Below are positions 55,191-64,000 of a DNA stretch of 64,000 bases, piece by piece. A model generated the notes under the pieces. The model saw only the letters and a program-made list of their open reading frames with translations. It was not told the DNA's origin and ran no database searches. A program made the translations under genes and the position numbers. The stretch's first letter is position 1; every line of letters begins with the position of its first letter. Origin of the DNA: Petrosia ficiformis (taxonomy: Eukaryota > Porifera > Demospongiae > Haplosclerida > Petrosiidae); contig OX345636.1 of the NCBI GenBank assembly GCA_947044365.1, forward strand, positions 23,841,466-23,905,465. Reading direction: 5' to 3'.

Positions 55191-55289
55191 CAGCATTATA
55201 CTATAATTATTGTTATAGGTTCTTGCCCTGTGGCAATAAATTGCCCACAGTGTTAAAACAGATTTCTGATTAACAATAATCATTGTTAA

Positions 55290-55676
55290 ATAATTGGACA
55301 CCAAAATATTGTATACATTTTCCATATTCTCAATTGTTATTTGTTCACGTTTCATATGAAGTTTATCCTTTAAAAGTTGATTTGCCCGAACTTTATAGGA
55401 TAAAGGGTAAAACTGTGGTACCGGACAACTTTCATTTTCCATTCCCAATATCCAAAGGTTGGTACTGACAGGTTGAATATGATCATCAACACCTAATAAC
55501 TTGCCATAAACACTTGGCATCCAGTACAGATCATTGGGTATTCCAGAAGGAAGAGCAGTTTTGTCATTAGCTCTTATCCTATGATTGTTCCAGCTATCTT
55601 TAAATTCATTCAGTTCTTTCTCTACCAGATGGGCCATACAAAATGCAACAGCATACCTGTCATTGTTTATTCCCAA
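55290..55676 (-). pseudogene. Integrase-core family protein, C-terminal exon (second copy)
   Basis: The frame reads MGINNDRYAVAFCMAHLVEK, ELNEFKDSWNNHRIRAN, ALPSGIPNDLYWMPSVYG, matching the family's C-terminal 'eWN-HRIR...PSG-P-LY-lPelyG' segment downstream of the rve core. The catalytic core is not present to the right (55680-55900). The C-terminus drifts into AT-rich sequence. Confidence 0.65.
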
Positions 55677-55679
55677 TTA

Positions 55680-56990
55680 AAATTAACACAATTATCTGAT
55701 ATGATCTTTCAGTCTTACTTATCACAGCTAGAAATATGATGGTGGGCAACAGTTTTCAGTTTTGTCCACTGCATGTTGCCAAACCATTCTCATATTTGTA
55801 GAACTGACAGTGTGCATACTTGTCAACTCATTGTACACTCCCAGTGTTGGTGCAAAAGTAATGCCATGAAGGACTTGCAAATTGCATAATTATAGTTACT
55901 GCAGTAGCCAATTAATTATTCAAACTTTCTTTGCTCATTCGTTAAATTAGAAAACCAGGAGAACTGTAAGTTTTTATGTACAACTTCAATTCAGCAGGAC
56001 ACCATGTTGGTTTGTCTTCTTTACTATTTGCCTTAATTAATAAAAGTTTTTATGTTATAGTTATATTGGGCATGCTGATATTCTATGTTGGGCATTGTGG
56101 TCTTGACTGTCTGTCTCAGTCATTTCGCCAGTGGAAGCTCACGTGAGTTTTATTTGCAGTGTGACGTCATCAATGGCGATTTTTTGCTGAAAGGGACCGC
56201 TCTGAAGAACCTGGTGCTGGTGACTTTTAAAATATATTTTTTGGCTGATTTCTAACTTCTACATGATTATGAAGTATAATGACCTATTTTAAGTAAGTTA
56301 TAGGGTACATGCTGGTATTGTGAGTCAGATGGTATTATGAGTCATTACTACCAGTGATTATCAATTTGCCACATAAACATCTAGGCTGGTCAATACGTCA
56401 ACACAACAAATTTAATTCATCTTACTATGTTTTTGACTTGTGGTTCAAAGTTCACATGCAAATATAACAAATTAAAATCCAACGCGCATACGCAATTGGA
56501 CTGACCGCATGGACATCGATGATATTCCCCGTTGGTGGATACAGCTACTTAGTTCTCTGTACAAGTCTTAGCACTTGCTGGGTACAGGTATGTGTTGGTT
56601 TGTGGTGTGTTAATGTTGCTACTTAGCACCTCAATGCTTGACTGGTATGCCTATGTGATGATTAATTATGCTAATCCCACCACATAACACTTGAGTGTTG
56701 AGTCTGCAGTGATGGTTTACATTCTTAACTAATGAGTGTGGGAGTTTGAGGGTGTGACTAATTAAATGGTTATAGTCAAATTTTTGGGCTGACCTTCAAT
56801 ATAGTACTTACATTAAAACATAATGTTTATGCCCTAGTCATTGCATGGGTTTATTTATACATATCCTGACCACTTTTTGGGTTGACACTTTAATAAACAT
56901 CACGCTTGTCTCTAGCACATTCATAACTATACATTTTTGCAAAACTTTAAGCTATTAAACAGCACAATCTGTTTTTAGGTACACATTATG
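55680..56990. other. No gene recognised
   Basis: Mixed-composition spacer. No coding block, terminal repeat or array stood out on either strand. Confidence 0.45.
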
Positions 56991-57009
56991 GCTTCCAACA
57001 TGGACAAGT

Positions 57010-57782
57010 TTGTACAAAAGGTGTAAGGTGTGGTCTGAAGAGAGCATGGTAGCAGCAACTAATAGTGTCCTTCATGAAAACAGAGGTTTGAGGGAGGCAT
57101 CAAGATTATATAATGTGCCTTTTGAAACACTGAGGAGACGCATCACTGGTAGTGTAAAGGACGGATGTAAGCCAGGACAGCTACAATACTTACCGAAGAA
57201 GAGGAAGATCAGTTGGCCACATATTTGATACAAATGTCAGAAATGGGCTATGGTTTGAGTCGAGACACAGTTATGCACCTAGCTTTCACTATTGTTGATA
57301 AAACCCAGCGAAAACACCCCTTCAAAGATGGGAAGGCAGGCCGTGCTTGGTTTGATGGTTTTCGAAGACGCCATCCCAGATTAACTATTCGTTTCCCTCA
57401 GCCTCTATCATACTGTAGAGCTCTATGTTCAAACATGGACACTATTAATGATTTTTTCGGTAAGCTTGGTTCCATATATGGTAGATTAAACCTCATTTCG
57501 AAGCCTATGCAGGTGTATAATTGTGACGAAACTGGCATGACCATTGTTCACAAACCCGGTAAAGTCATAGCTCAACTTGGTCGCCGTAATGTATATGCAA
57601 TAACATCTGCTGAGAGAGGGAAAACGCACACTGTGGTTTCATGTGTTTCAGCATCTGGATACTCCTTATCTCCAATGATAGTGTATCCACGCAAGAAATG
57701 TGTACCTGAAAATTGTAAAGAGGGGGCCATACCAAACACATTATTTGCCAACAGTGCAAATGGGTGGATAAACACTGTTTAG
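57010..57782 (+). pseudogene. pogo/Tigger-type transposase, N-terminal two thirds
   Basis: 57010-57195 reads LREASRLYNVPFETLRRRIT (helix-turn-helix). After a frame change come MSEMGYGLSRDTVMHLAFTI, GRAWFDGFRRRHPRLTIRF (CENP-B-like), VYNCDETGMTIVHKPGKV (first catalytic Asp) and VSCVSASGYSLSPMIVYPRK, ANSANGWINTV, then a stop at 57780. The second and third catalytic Asp are missing. It is related to the minus-strand copy at 10750-12265. Confidence 0.87.
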
Positions 57783-57928
57783 TTTTAAAAATATGGTGAG
57801 TTGAAAACCACGTGGTTCAGTTTGGTTTATTATCAAAATTCAGGTTAGTTGTATTTACTTAGTAACATAATGACAATATAATGTATTGTAAATTTCAGAT
57901 AGCAGTTGATGGTAGTTTTGCATGATCC

Positions 57929-58706
57929 ATGGCATTAAACAGAAGGAGTAAACGAAGGTTATCTTTCGAAGATACACAGGTATGCAGCTTATGTATGAAT
58001 TGTCACCAACAAATGTCAAAACCAGCTGAGTGGAAGAACGAAGATGCTTGTGCCTTTGTTGACTCTTTAATAGAAGAATCAGAGTGTTTAGTTTGTCGTC
58101 TTTGTAGAAATGATGTAACCAGGGTATTGTCCAATGATAGTTACATACCTAGATGGGAGAAGAAGAAAGAAAAGAGTAGTTGTTGTGTTAGTGATTGTGA
58201 GAGTGCAGCATTTGCATCAAGTAAAGTTGCAAAAAGTAGTGCAGAAATGCTAAGTATATTTGAGAGTGTAGGCTTGAAATGTTCAAGAACCGTAATTCCC
58301 ATTCCAACCCCTTTCTGTAAACATCACTATTACCTAGTGTATAAAACTAAAGTTCCTCTTCAGACAAATTGTGTAACATGTAATGCCTCGCTAAAGAAAG
58401 TGCAATCAAGAAAATGTCCACATCCAAATGAAATTACGCAATACTTAATAAATAATGCAGGATTTGAGGGTACACAATTCAACCTAATGACAAGGTATGC
58501 TATACATGTTACAAATCACATCTTGCGATTTTACAAAAAAGTAAGGAAATAATTATTAGTACAGACGAAGATTTGGAAGACCTTCTTGCTTCACTCTCAA
58601 CTCAAGTGCATCCAATTGATCAAATACACACAAGTGATTATGTAATTGATGCTGCAATGATTCTAGTATCCATTACTATAGTGCTGAAAATGCTGATTAG
58701 ATATTA
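57929..58706 (+). pseudogene. Cys-rich multicopy protein, unnamed
   Basis: Starts MALNRRSKRRLSFEDTQ, then Cys clusters CSLCMNCHQQM, CLVCRLCRNDV, SSCCVSDCE, TPFCKHHYYLVY, CVTCNASLKKVQSRKC. A shift near 58495 leads to CYTCYKSHLAILQKSKE and TDEDLEDLLASLSTQVHPID, then a stop near 58706. The spacing suggests several zinc-binding sites. I do not recognise a named domain, but the texture matches other transposon-linked sponge proteins here. The ATG at 57929 is chosen because Cys clusters begin shortly after. Confidence 0.45.
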
Positions 58707-58939
58707 AGCGCTCCGCCCACACAAAATTTCTTAATTAAATTTGGGGTTAATAACGAAAACGATTATGGTTGGTAAAGAGTTAACACGACATGCTAAAATC
58801 ATTTATTATTACTACTACATGAGTGCGAGTTTAATGCACATATTTTATTGCAAATTCTCAAGAGCCATAGTGGCCTATCCCCAAACTGACCAATCAGATG
58901 ATAATATTTTGATCATGTGTAACTAATCATTACAATAAA

Positions 58940-59505
58940 ATGGCGTCCAAACTGACTGCAGCAAGTATTGTCAAGGCTCTTTGTGACTCAGATTGTAGTG
59001 AGGAAGGCAGCGATTTTTCAACGGAAAATAGCGATGAGATGTTAGATAACTCAAATAAAGAAATGGAAGTTGAAGTGTTTTCAAAGGAAGGCAGTAGACC
59101 AGATCTTTTTGAAGAAGTTGATGGGCAACAGAGTGAAGACGAAGACTCAACAGCTGAACGAAGTGACGAAGACTGGACAAGTGAAATTAGTGATGAACAG
59201 AGAAAAGAAGACTCAAGCAGTGATACTCCAGTGGAAGAGAATAACCAGTCACCGGTTTCTGATAGACCATTACTACAAACACGATCAACGAGAAAACGAA
59301 AAAGACAGTCTGATAGGTGGAAAAAAACAATAAGGAAAAGAAGAAGAAATTCGGGAAGGAAGTACATTTCATCAGTAAACAAAATGGTAAGTCAACATGC
59401 AGGCATTTGATTTGAACCCACACTCCAGATGCCAGCTAAGAGTCCTGGTACAATAGAATGTGGTTGTGCGAAGAAGTGTTTTTCTCAGATTCCAGAGGAT
59501 AGAAG
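58940..59505 (+). pseudogene. Multicopy metazoan protein with acidic N-terminus, 5' part (split by LTR element)
   Basis: MASKLTAASIVKALCDSDCS opens a Glu/Asp/Ser-rich N-terminus, followed by basic RSTRKRKRQSDRWKKTIRKR and RRNSGRKYISSVNK, then a GTAAGT donor at 59387. Exon 2 starts at 59429 after CTCCAG: MPAKSPGTIECGCAKKCFSQ, IPEDR. This is the 'K-RN-GK-Y-S...C-C-KC' start of a large insect/cnidarian family of unknown function, likely transposon-derived. Coding is cut at 59505 by the LTR element and resumes at 63438. Confidence 0.65.
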
Positions 59506-59718
59506 TGTGATATCTTTCAAGACTCCAGAACATTGTCTCCATAAACAATAGTCATGTTCATACTTTATTGTAATTATGTAGCCACTATTGTTTAGTCATT
59601 GTATTTCCAGACAATATGATTTTTAAGTGTATATATAAATTCATCCTGTTTTCATAATGATCAGTTCTAGTTGCTGCTAAGATATATACATATACCCTAA
59701 CTCTCTGGGGCTGTAACA
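59506..59718 (+). repeat. 5' LTR (213 bp)
   Basis: Begins TGTGATATC and ends GGGGCTGTAACA. Read base by base it is identical to the 3' LTR. It contains TATATATAAAT about 70 bp before its end as a possible promoter element. Confidence 0.95.
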
Positions 59719-59754
59719 TAATTTGGCGACGAGGATAAAACTCGGAGTAAACTC

Positions 59755-60460
59755 ATGGCAGTTTTTACATTTGGTGCTATTGGTGAATTTGACTCATCAT
59801 TAGATGACTGGAACTCGTATACTGAATGTCTGGAGCAGTACTGCGAATGAGGTAGGATCCCAGGAGAAGAAACGTGCTGTTCTCCTTAGCTCTGTTGGAG
59901 CCTCTACCTATAAACTGATAAGAAATCTCACTTCACCTCATCCTCCTGGTTCAAGAACTTACAAAGAAATAATAGATTTGGTTCGAGACCACTTTAACCC
60001 AAAGCCCTCTGTCATAGTCCAAAGACTTAAGTTTCACACTAGGACACGTCTACCTGGTGAATCTGTTGCTGCTTTCATGGTTCAACTCAGACAGCTCTCT
60101 GAGTTTTGTGAATTTGGGGACAAATTGAATGAGATGCTTTGAGATCGGTTAGTCTGTGGAATAAATGATTCTCTGATACAAAGACGTCTGCTTTCTGAAC
60201 CAGAATTAACTCCTAAGAAGGCTTTTGAGCTGGCTCAAGCATTAGAAACAGTTGATAAAGACGCTCGGGAGGTGATGACTTCCAGCAACATTGATGTCCA
60301 GCCCACCCAAGTTAATGTACTTCAGAAGAAACCTAATCGCTCAGCTACCCCTCCAACTAACGGCCCTGTGTGTTACAGATGTGGGAACTCGCATTTAGCC
60401 ACAAATTGTAGATTTATCGACGCTATCTGTCATTTCTGCTCCTTGGATGGTGGAAGTGTC
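59755..60460 (+). pseudogene. Gag of the Ty3/gypsy element, broken
   Basis: ATG 59755 (MAVFTFGAIGEFDSS), then a shift near 59845 to RAVLLSSVGASTYKLIRNL, HFNPKPSVIVQRLKFH, ESVAAFMVQLRQLSEFC, a TGA at 60140, and VCYRCGNSHLATNCRF, a zinc knuckle with C-x2-C-x3-H-x4-C spacing. The capsid-like part and the knuckle are typical of invertebrate gypsy elements. Confidence 0.87.
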
Positions 60461-60780
60461 TCTCAACAGCAGCCCTCTTAAGTTTCAAGTAGATACTGGG
60501 GCATCAATCTCAATCATAAGTCATTCTACATATTTATCTATTTGGTCTATTCCTCCTCCTATGCAGGTGACAAACATTGATTTGAAAACATATTCTGGTG
60601 AGAAGATTGATGTCCTTGGAAGTATCACTCCAAAAGTGTCGTACAATGGCCAATTCTGGGACTTACCTTTGTTAGTTAACTGTTGAAGGAGATGGACCTT
60701 CACTGTTTGGTCGTAACTGGCTAGAACACATTAAGCTGAACTGGAAGGAGATACATTTTCTGCACTCAAAACCTTTAAAA
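60447..60780 (+). pseudogene. Aspartic protease domain of the element
   Basis: FQVDTGASISIISHSTYL contains the DTGAS active site. A frame break at about 60685 precedes SLFGRNWLEHIKLNW, the usual end of retropepsin domains (GRNWL). Confidence 0.87.
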
Positions 60781-60784
60781 TTAC

Positions 60785-61900
60785 AGTCTCTACTCGAAAG
60801 TTATGCAGGCGTATTCGAACTGGGTACTTTCAAAGATATCAAGGTTGATTTACACTTAAACCTGATGTCACACCAAGGTTCTGCAAGGGAAGATCTGTGC
60901 CTTTCGTTTCAAGAGAAAAGATTGAACGAGAACTAGATCGTCTCACCTCTGAAGGGATTATCCAACCAGTGAAAACAGCCAAGTGGGCAGCTCCGATAGT
61001 TCCTGTGGTAAAAGATGATGGGACTATCGTCTTACCGTTAATCAAGCATCTCTGATTGACTCTTACCCTCTTCCTCGTGTTGAAGATCTCTTCACAGCTC
61101 TCTCTGGAGAAAAAAGATTTACGAAACTAGACCTTTCGCATGCATATTTACAGCTCCAGCTAGGGGAAGAGACAAAAAGTCTGACCACCATTAATACACA
61201 CCGTGGTCTTTTCCAATATAACCGTCTTCCATTCGGATTGTCGTTGGCGCCAGCAGTTTTCCAAAGAACAATGGATAATCTGCTAAAAGATTTGAAACAT
61301 GTAACAACCTATATTGATGACATCTTGGTGACAGGTTCGAGTAAGGAAGAGCATTTGGAAAACTTAGATTTCGTCTGAGTAAAGCTGGTGTTCGCCTCAA
61401 GAAAGAGAAGTGTAAATTTTTATGTCCACAGGTGGAATACTTAGGACACCTCATTGATGAATTTGGACTTCACTATGATGCTCGGAAGAAACTAGTCGTA
61501 GCATGTGATGCCTCACCTAATGGATTAGGCCCTGTTCTTTCCCATGAGATGGATGATGGTTCCGAGCACCCGATCTGTTTTGCCTCTCGATCATTAACGC
61601 CGGCGGAAAAGAAGTATTCCCAGTTGGATAAAGAGGCCCTGGCAATAGTTTTCGGTGTCACTAGATTTCACCAATACCTATATGGAAGAAATTTCACACT
61701 TTTGACAGATCACAAACCTTTAGTACATTTATTTAACCCTACTCATTCAATTCCGCAGATGGCTGCATCCAGAATCCAACGCTGGAACCTCACTCTTAGT
61801 GCATACAGTTATACTATTCGGTTTAAACCTGGTAAAGACAACAGTAATGCAGATGCCCTATCGAGATTACCACTCCCTACTTCGCTGGAAACCATTCCAG
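60785..61900 (+). pseudogene. Reverse transcriptase and RNase H of the element, with deletion at the junction
   Basis: RT blocks: ELDRLTSEGIIQPVKTAKWA, KRFTKLDLSHAYLQL, LFQYNRLPFGLSLAPAVFQR, then YIDDILVTG (catalytic). Frame breaks lie at about 60860, 61025 and 61370. EYLGHLIDEFGLH is then followed directly by YDARKKLVVACDASPNGLG, the start of RNase H. The RT-RNase H connection of about 80-100 residues normally lying between is missing. RNase H continues CFASRSLTPAEKKYSQLDKE and LLTDHKPL, ending GKDNSNADALSRLP. Confidence 0.9.
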
Positions 61901-61951
61901 TTCCTGGAGACATACTTCTGTCATTGCAAACATTAGCAACCACCCCTGTTA

Positions 61952-63206
61952 ATGCTGTACAAATCAAAAACTGGACTGCCAGAGATCCTTTACTCTCCAA
62001 GGTCAAAACTGTACGTTCAACAAGGATGTCCAATTACCCAAGCAGATGTTGATATTTCTCCATTTCTTCGAAGGAAGGACGAACTCAGCATCATGAACGG
62101 CTGCATTCTGTGGGGATCTCGAGTCGTAATTCCTCCACTTGGTCGACCAATCCTTATCAGGGAACTCCACGATGGTCATCCAGGAACCACTCGAATGAAG
62201 AGTCTTGCCAGAGGATACATGTGGTGGCCGAATATGGACTCAGACATAGAAACAGAAGTCAAGAAGTGCCACATTTGTCAGTCTCCAAGAAACAGTCCCC
62301 CACAAGCCCCCATCCACTCTTGGCAGTGGCCATTACAACCCTGGTCTCGCATTCATGTGGATTATGCAGGACCATTTATGGGTCATTATTTTCTCGTGAT
62401 TATTGATGCTCACATTAAATGGGTAGATGTACACATGACAACATCAGCAACATCAAAGGTCACTATTGAGAAACTGCGCAACACTTTTGCCACCTTAGGT
62501 CTACCCAAAGTATTGGTATGAGACAATGGACCTGCATTTATTAGCGATGAATTTCAGGCATTCCTGTCTCAATGGTATTATACATCAAAGAATATCACCA
62601 TACCACCCAGCCTCAAATGGACTGGCAGAAAGAACTGTCCAGACATTGAAGAGAGCAATGAAAAAACTAACAGGATCTTTGGAGACTCGGTTGTCAAGGT
62701 TCCTTTTCAATTACCGGATAACACCGCAAAGTACTACTGGAGTTTCTCCTGCAGAACTGATGTTCAACAGACGTCTAAGGTCACGTTTTGATCTTCTGTA
62801 TCCTGACGTATCAAAAGGAGTTCAAGCTAAACAAATTCTTCAGCAGAAGTCTCGTTCAAGTGTCCAAGGTCTAAGAAATTTTCAACCAGATAATCCCGTC
62901 TACTGTAGACATTTCTCATCAACTAAACCCACTTGGGTTCCTGCAGTAATTAAAAACAAAACTGGACCATTGACTTATGAACTGAAGTTAACTGATGGAA
63001 GAATAGTGCGTTGTCATATAGACCACATAATCTCTCGGGAATCTAATGCTGATCCACGGTTTGATAATTTTGATGACCTGGATTTCTCTACCTCTATTCC
63101 ATCGGCCGAGCAACCTTCACCCTCTCCTAATGATAAACAAATGTCTCCACAAATCAGGAGATCTACTCTTATCCGTAAACCACCCGATAGGTATGAACCT
63201 TCATGG
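61952..63206 (+). pseudogene. Integrase of the element
   Basis: The zinc-binding HHCC region is HDGHPGTTRMK...CHICQ. The core has Asp in RIHVDYAGPF. A TGA at 62519 falls just before DNGPAF (second Asp), with a shift at about 62575 before NGLAERTVQTLKRA (Glu). A GPY/F-like TGPLTYELKL module and a Pro/Ser-rich tail end at 63209. The last 227-residue frame is open. Confidence 0.9.
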
Positions 63207-63219
63207 TGAGGGAGGAAAA

Positions 63220-63432
63220 TGTGATATCTTTCAAGACTCCAGAACATTGTCTCCATAAACAATAGTCATGTTCATACTTTATTGTAATTATGTAGCCACT
63301 ATTGTTTAGTCATTGTATTTCCAGACAATATGATTTTTAAGTGTATATATAAATTCATCCTGTTTTCATAATGATCAGTTCTAGTTGCTGCTAAGATATA
63401 TACATATACCCTAACTCTCTGGGGCTGTAACA
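63220..63432 (+). repeat. 3' LTR (213 bp)
   Basis: Identical to 59506-59718 over its whole length by eye, and preceded by the polypurine tract at 63208-63219. Confidence 0.95.
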
Positions 63433-63437
63433 AGGAG

Positions 63438-64000
63438 GGCTCTTTATGTTGGTTTTTGGAATACTGCTGACTTTAATGTCCAAAACACATACCTGTGTGG
63501 TTGCAATAAAGTTTCTCAAGTAAAGCAAAGATAAACAGAAAAGGCAAAAGATTCACGAAGAGGTTATACTCGAGAGTACTATGTAAACAACGGCAATGAG
63601 TCAGTGAAAGTGTGTAAAGCAGCATTCTGGTCCATTTTTGCTGTTTCAGATGGCAGAATCAATAAAGCCTTAAAAGCTCAAAGTGAGACTTCAGGTGCCC
63701 CACACACTGATCGCAGAGGTCACCATGAACCCCAGAACAAAATTAGTGATCAACGTAAAGGATTCGTGAGAGAGCACATCGAAAGTTTTCCGAAATATCG
63801 AAGCCACTATTCAAGAAAAGACAACCCTAACCGTAGTTACCTATCACCTACTCTAAGCATAGCAAAGATGTTTGAACTGTATAGAATAAAGTGTTCTGAA
63901 GCTGAAGTTGAGCCTGTTAGTGAATGGGTGTATCGAAGGATATTCAATACAGAGTATAATCTTTGTTTTGGAAGGTATGGTAAAAAAGTGCTATTCATGC
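63438..64000 (+). pseudogene. 3' continuation of the gene split by the LTR element (runs off the right edge)
   Basis: It resumes exactly after the duplication: ALYVGFWNTADFNVQNTYLC, GCNKVSQVKQR, a TAA at 63531, then KDSRRGYTREYYVNNGNESV, KVCKAAFWSIFAVSDGRINK, GFVREHIESFPKYRSHYSRK, PNRSYLSPTLSIAKMFELY. This follows the family order (Cys-x-Cys, 'kvCk-fF---lgi---r---', then 'v-hI-sfP---SHY-R--s---YL---lsi-kMy-lY'). The TAA in KQR*TEK, if not a sequencing error, would also disable the gene apart from the insertion. Confidence 0.65.

Larger units (their letters stand above)
59506..63432 (+). mobile_element. Ty3/gypsy LTR retrotransposon (3927 bp), recent but defective
   Basis: 213-bp LTRs (TG...CA) flank gag, protease, RT, RNase H and integrase in Ty3/gypsy order. 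The target duplication is AGAAG (59501-59505) / AGGAG (63433-63437). The interrupted gene needs AGGAG (GAT AGG AGG GCT = DRRA), so the left copy has one substitution. A likely primer-binding site, TTTGGCGACGAGGATAAA, follows the 5' LTR, and a polypurine tract, GAGGGAGGAAAA, precedes the 3' LTR. The coding part has several stops and frameshifts and an internal deletion, so it cannot move by itself. Confidence 0.95.

Noticed and set aside
58930..59423. Minus-strand Ser/Leu-rich frames opposite the acidic gene
   Set aside because: They are complements of the D/E/S-rich coding sequence on the plus strand, which has family homology and splice sites.
59719..59754. Assigning a specific tRNA primer to the LTR element
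   Set aside because: TGGCGACGAGGAT looks like a primer-binding site, but I cannot match it to a tRNA without a tRNA set from the genome.

Overview
The window looks like a mobile-element-dense stretch of an early-branching animal genome, and a demosponge is my best guess. This is inference from the protein families (ZU5, integrase-core, YqaJ-like, DUF6589, DUF6729 and RAG1-N-like zinc proteins), the AT-rich spacers, the short introns and the metazoan transposon classes. I could run no database search. I see no clearly intact ordinary single-copy host gene. Almost every recognisable coding region belongs to a transposon or a multicopy transposon-associated family, and most carry stops or frameshifts.

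Layout. 0-6.7 kb: a DUF6729-like fragment, a 10-bp minisatellite, a hAT MITE, a 5'-half PIF/Harbinger transposase and foldback repeats. 7-16 kb: pogo/Tigger-type transposase relics, two hAT MITEs with perfect 8-bp target duplications, a repeated exon-like unit, a YqaJ-nuclease relic and a Penelope-like retroelement with a hammerhead-like motif. 16-18.4 kb: a Ulp1-like/PHD gene relic split by two TTAA (piggyBac-type) insertions. 19-22.2 kb: a Harbinger element and a ZU5 relic. 24.3-39.6 kb: a 1.2-kb inverted duplication (24344-25555 / 36917-38132), two satellite arrays with higher-order periodicity, a DUF6589/RecQ pair, an integrase-core gene relic split by a TIR element, a SAM-like gene and a piggyBac fragment. 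39.8-46 kb: a decayed subtilisin-like gene, a large 9-bp GTAC minisatellite field around an unrecognised gene, and RING exons. 46-55.7 kb: a DIRS-type retroelement fragment, a second RecQ/DUF6589 pair, a RAG1-N-like zinc protein and a second integrase-core copy. 57-64 kb: another pogo relic, a Cys-rich gene, and a multicopy-family gene cut exactly by a Ty3/gypsy LTR retrotransposon with identical LTRs.

The most interesting signal is the RecQ-like helicase plus DUF6589 pair. It occurs twice, about 22 kb apart, always tail-to-tail with less than about 75 bp between stop codons. The copies are diverged and the orientation of the pair in the window is inverted. This conserved architecture suggests a two-gene mobile module. 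Several nested insertions can be verified by virtual excision: reading frames resume exactly across them (17397-17978; 59506-63432).
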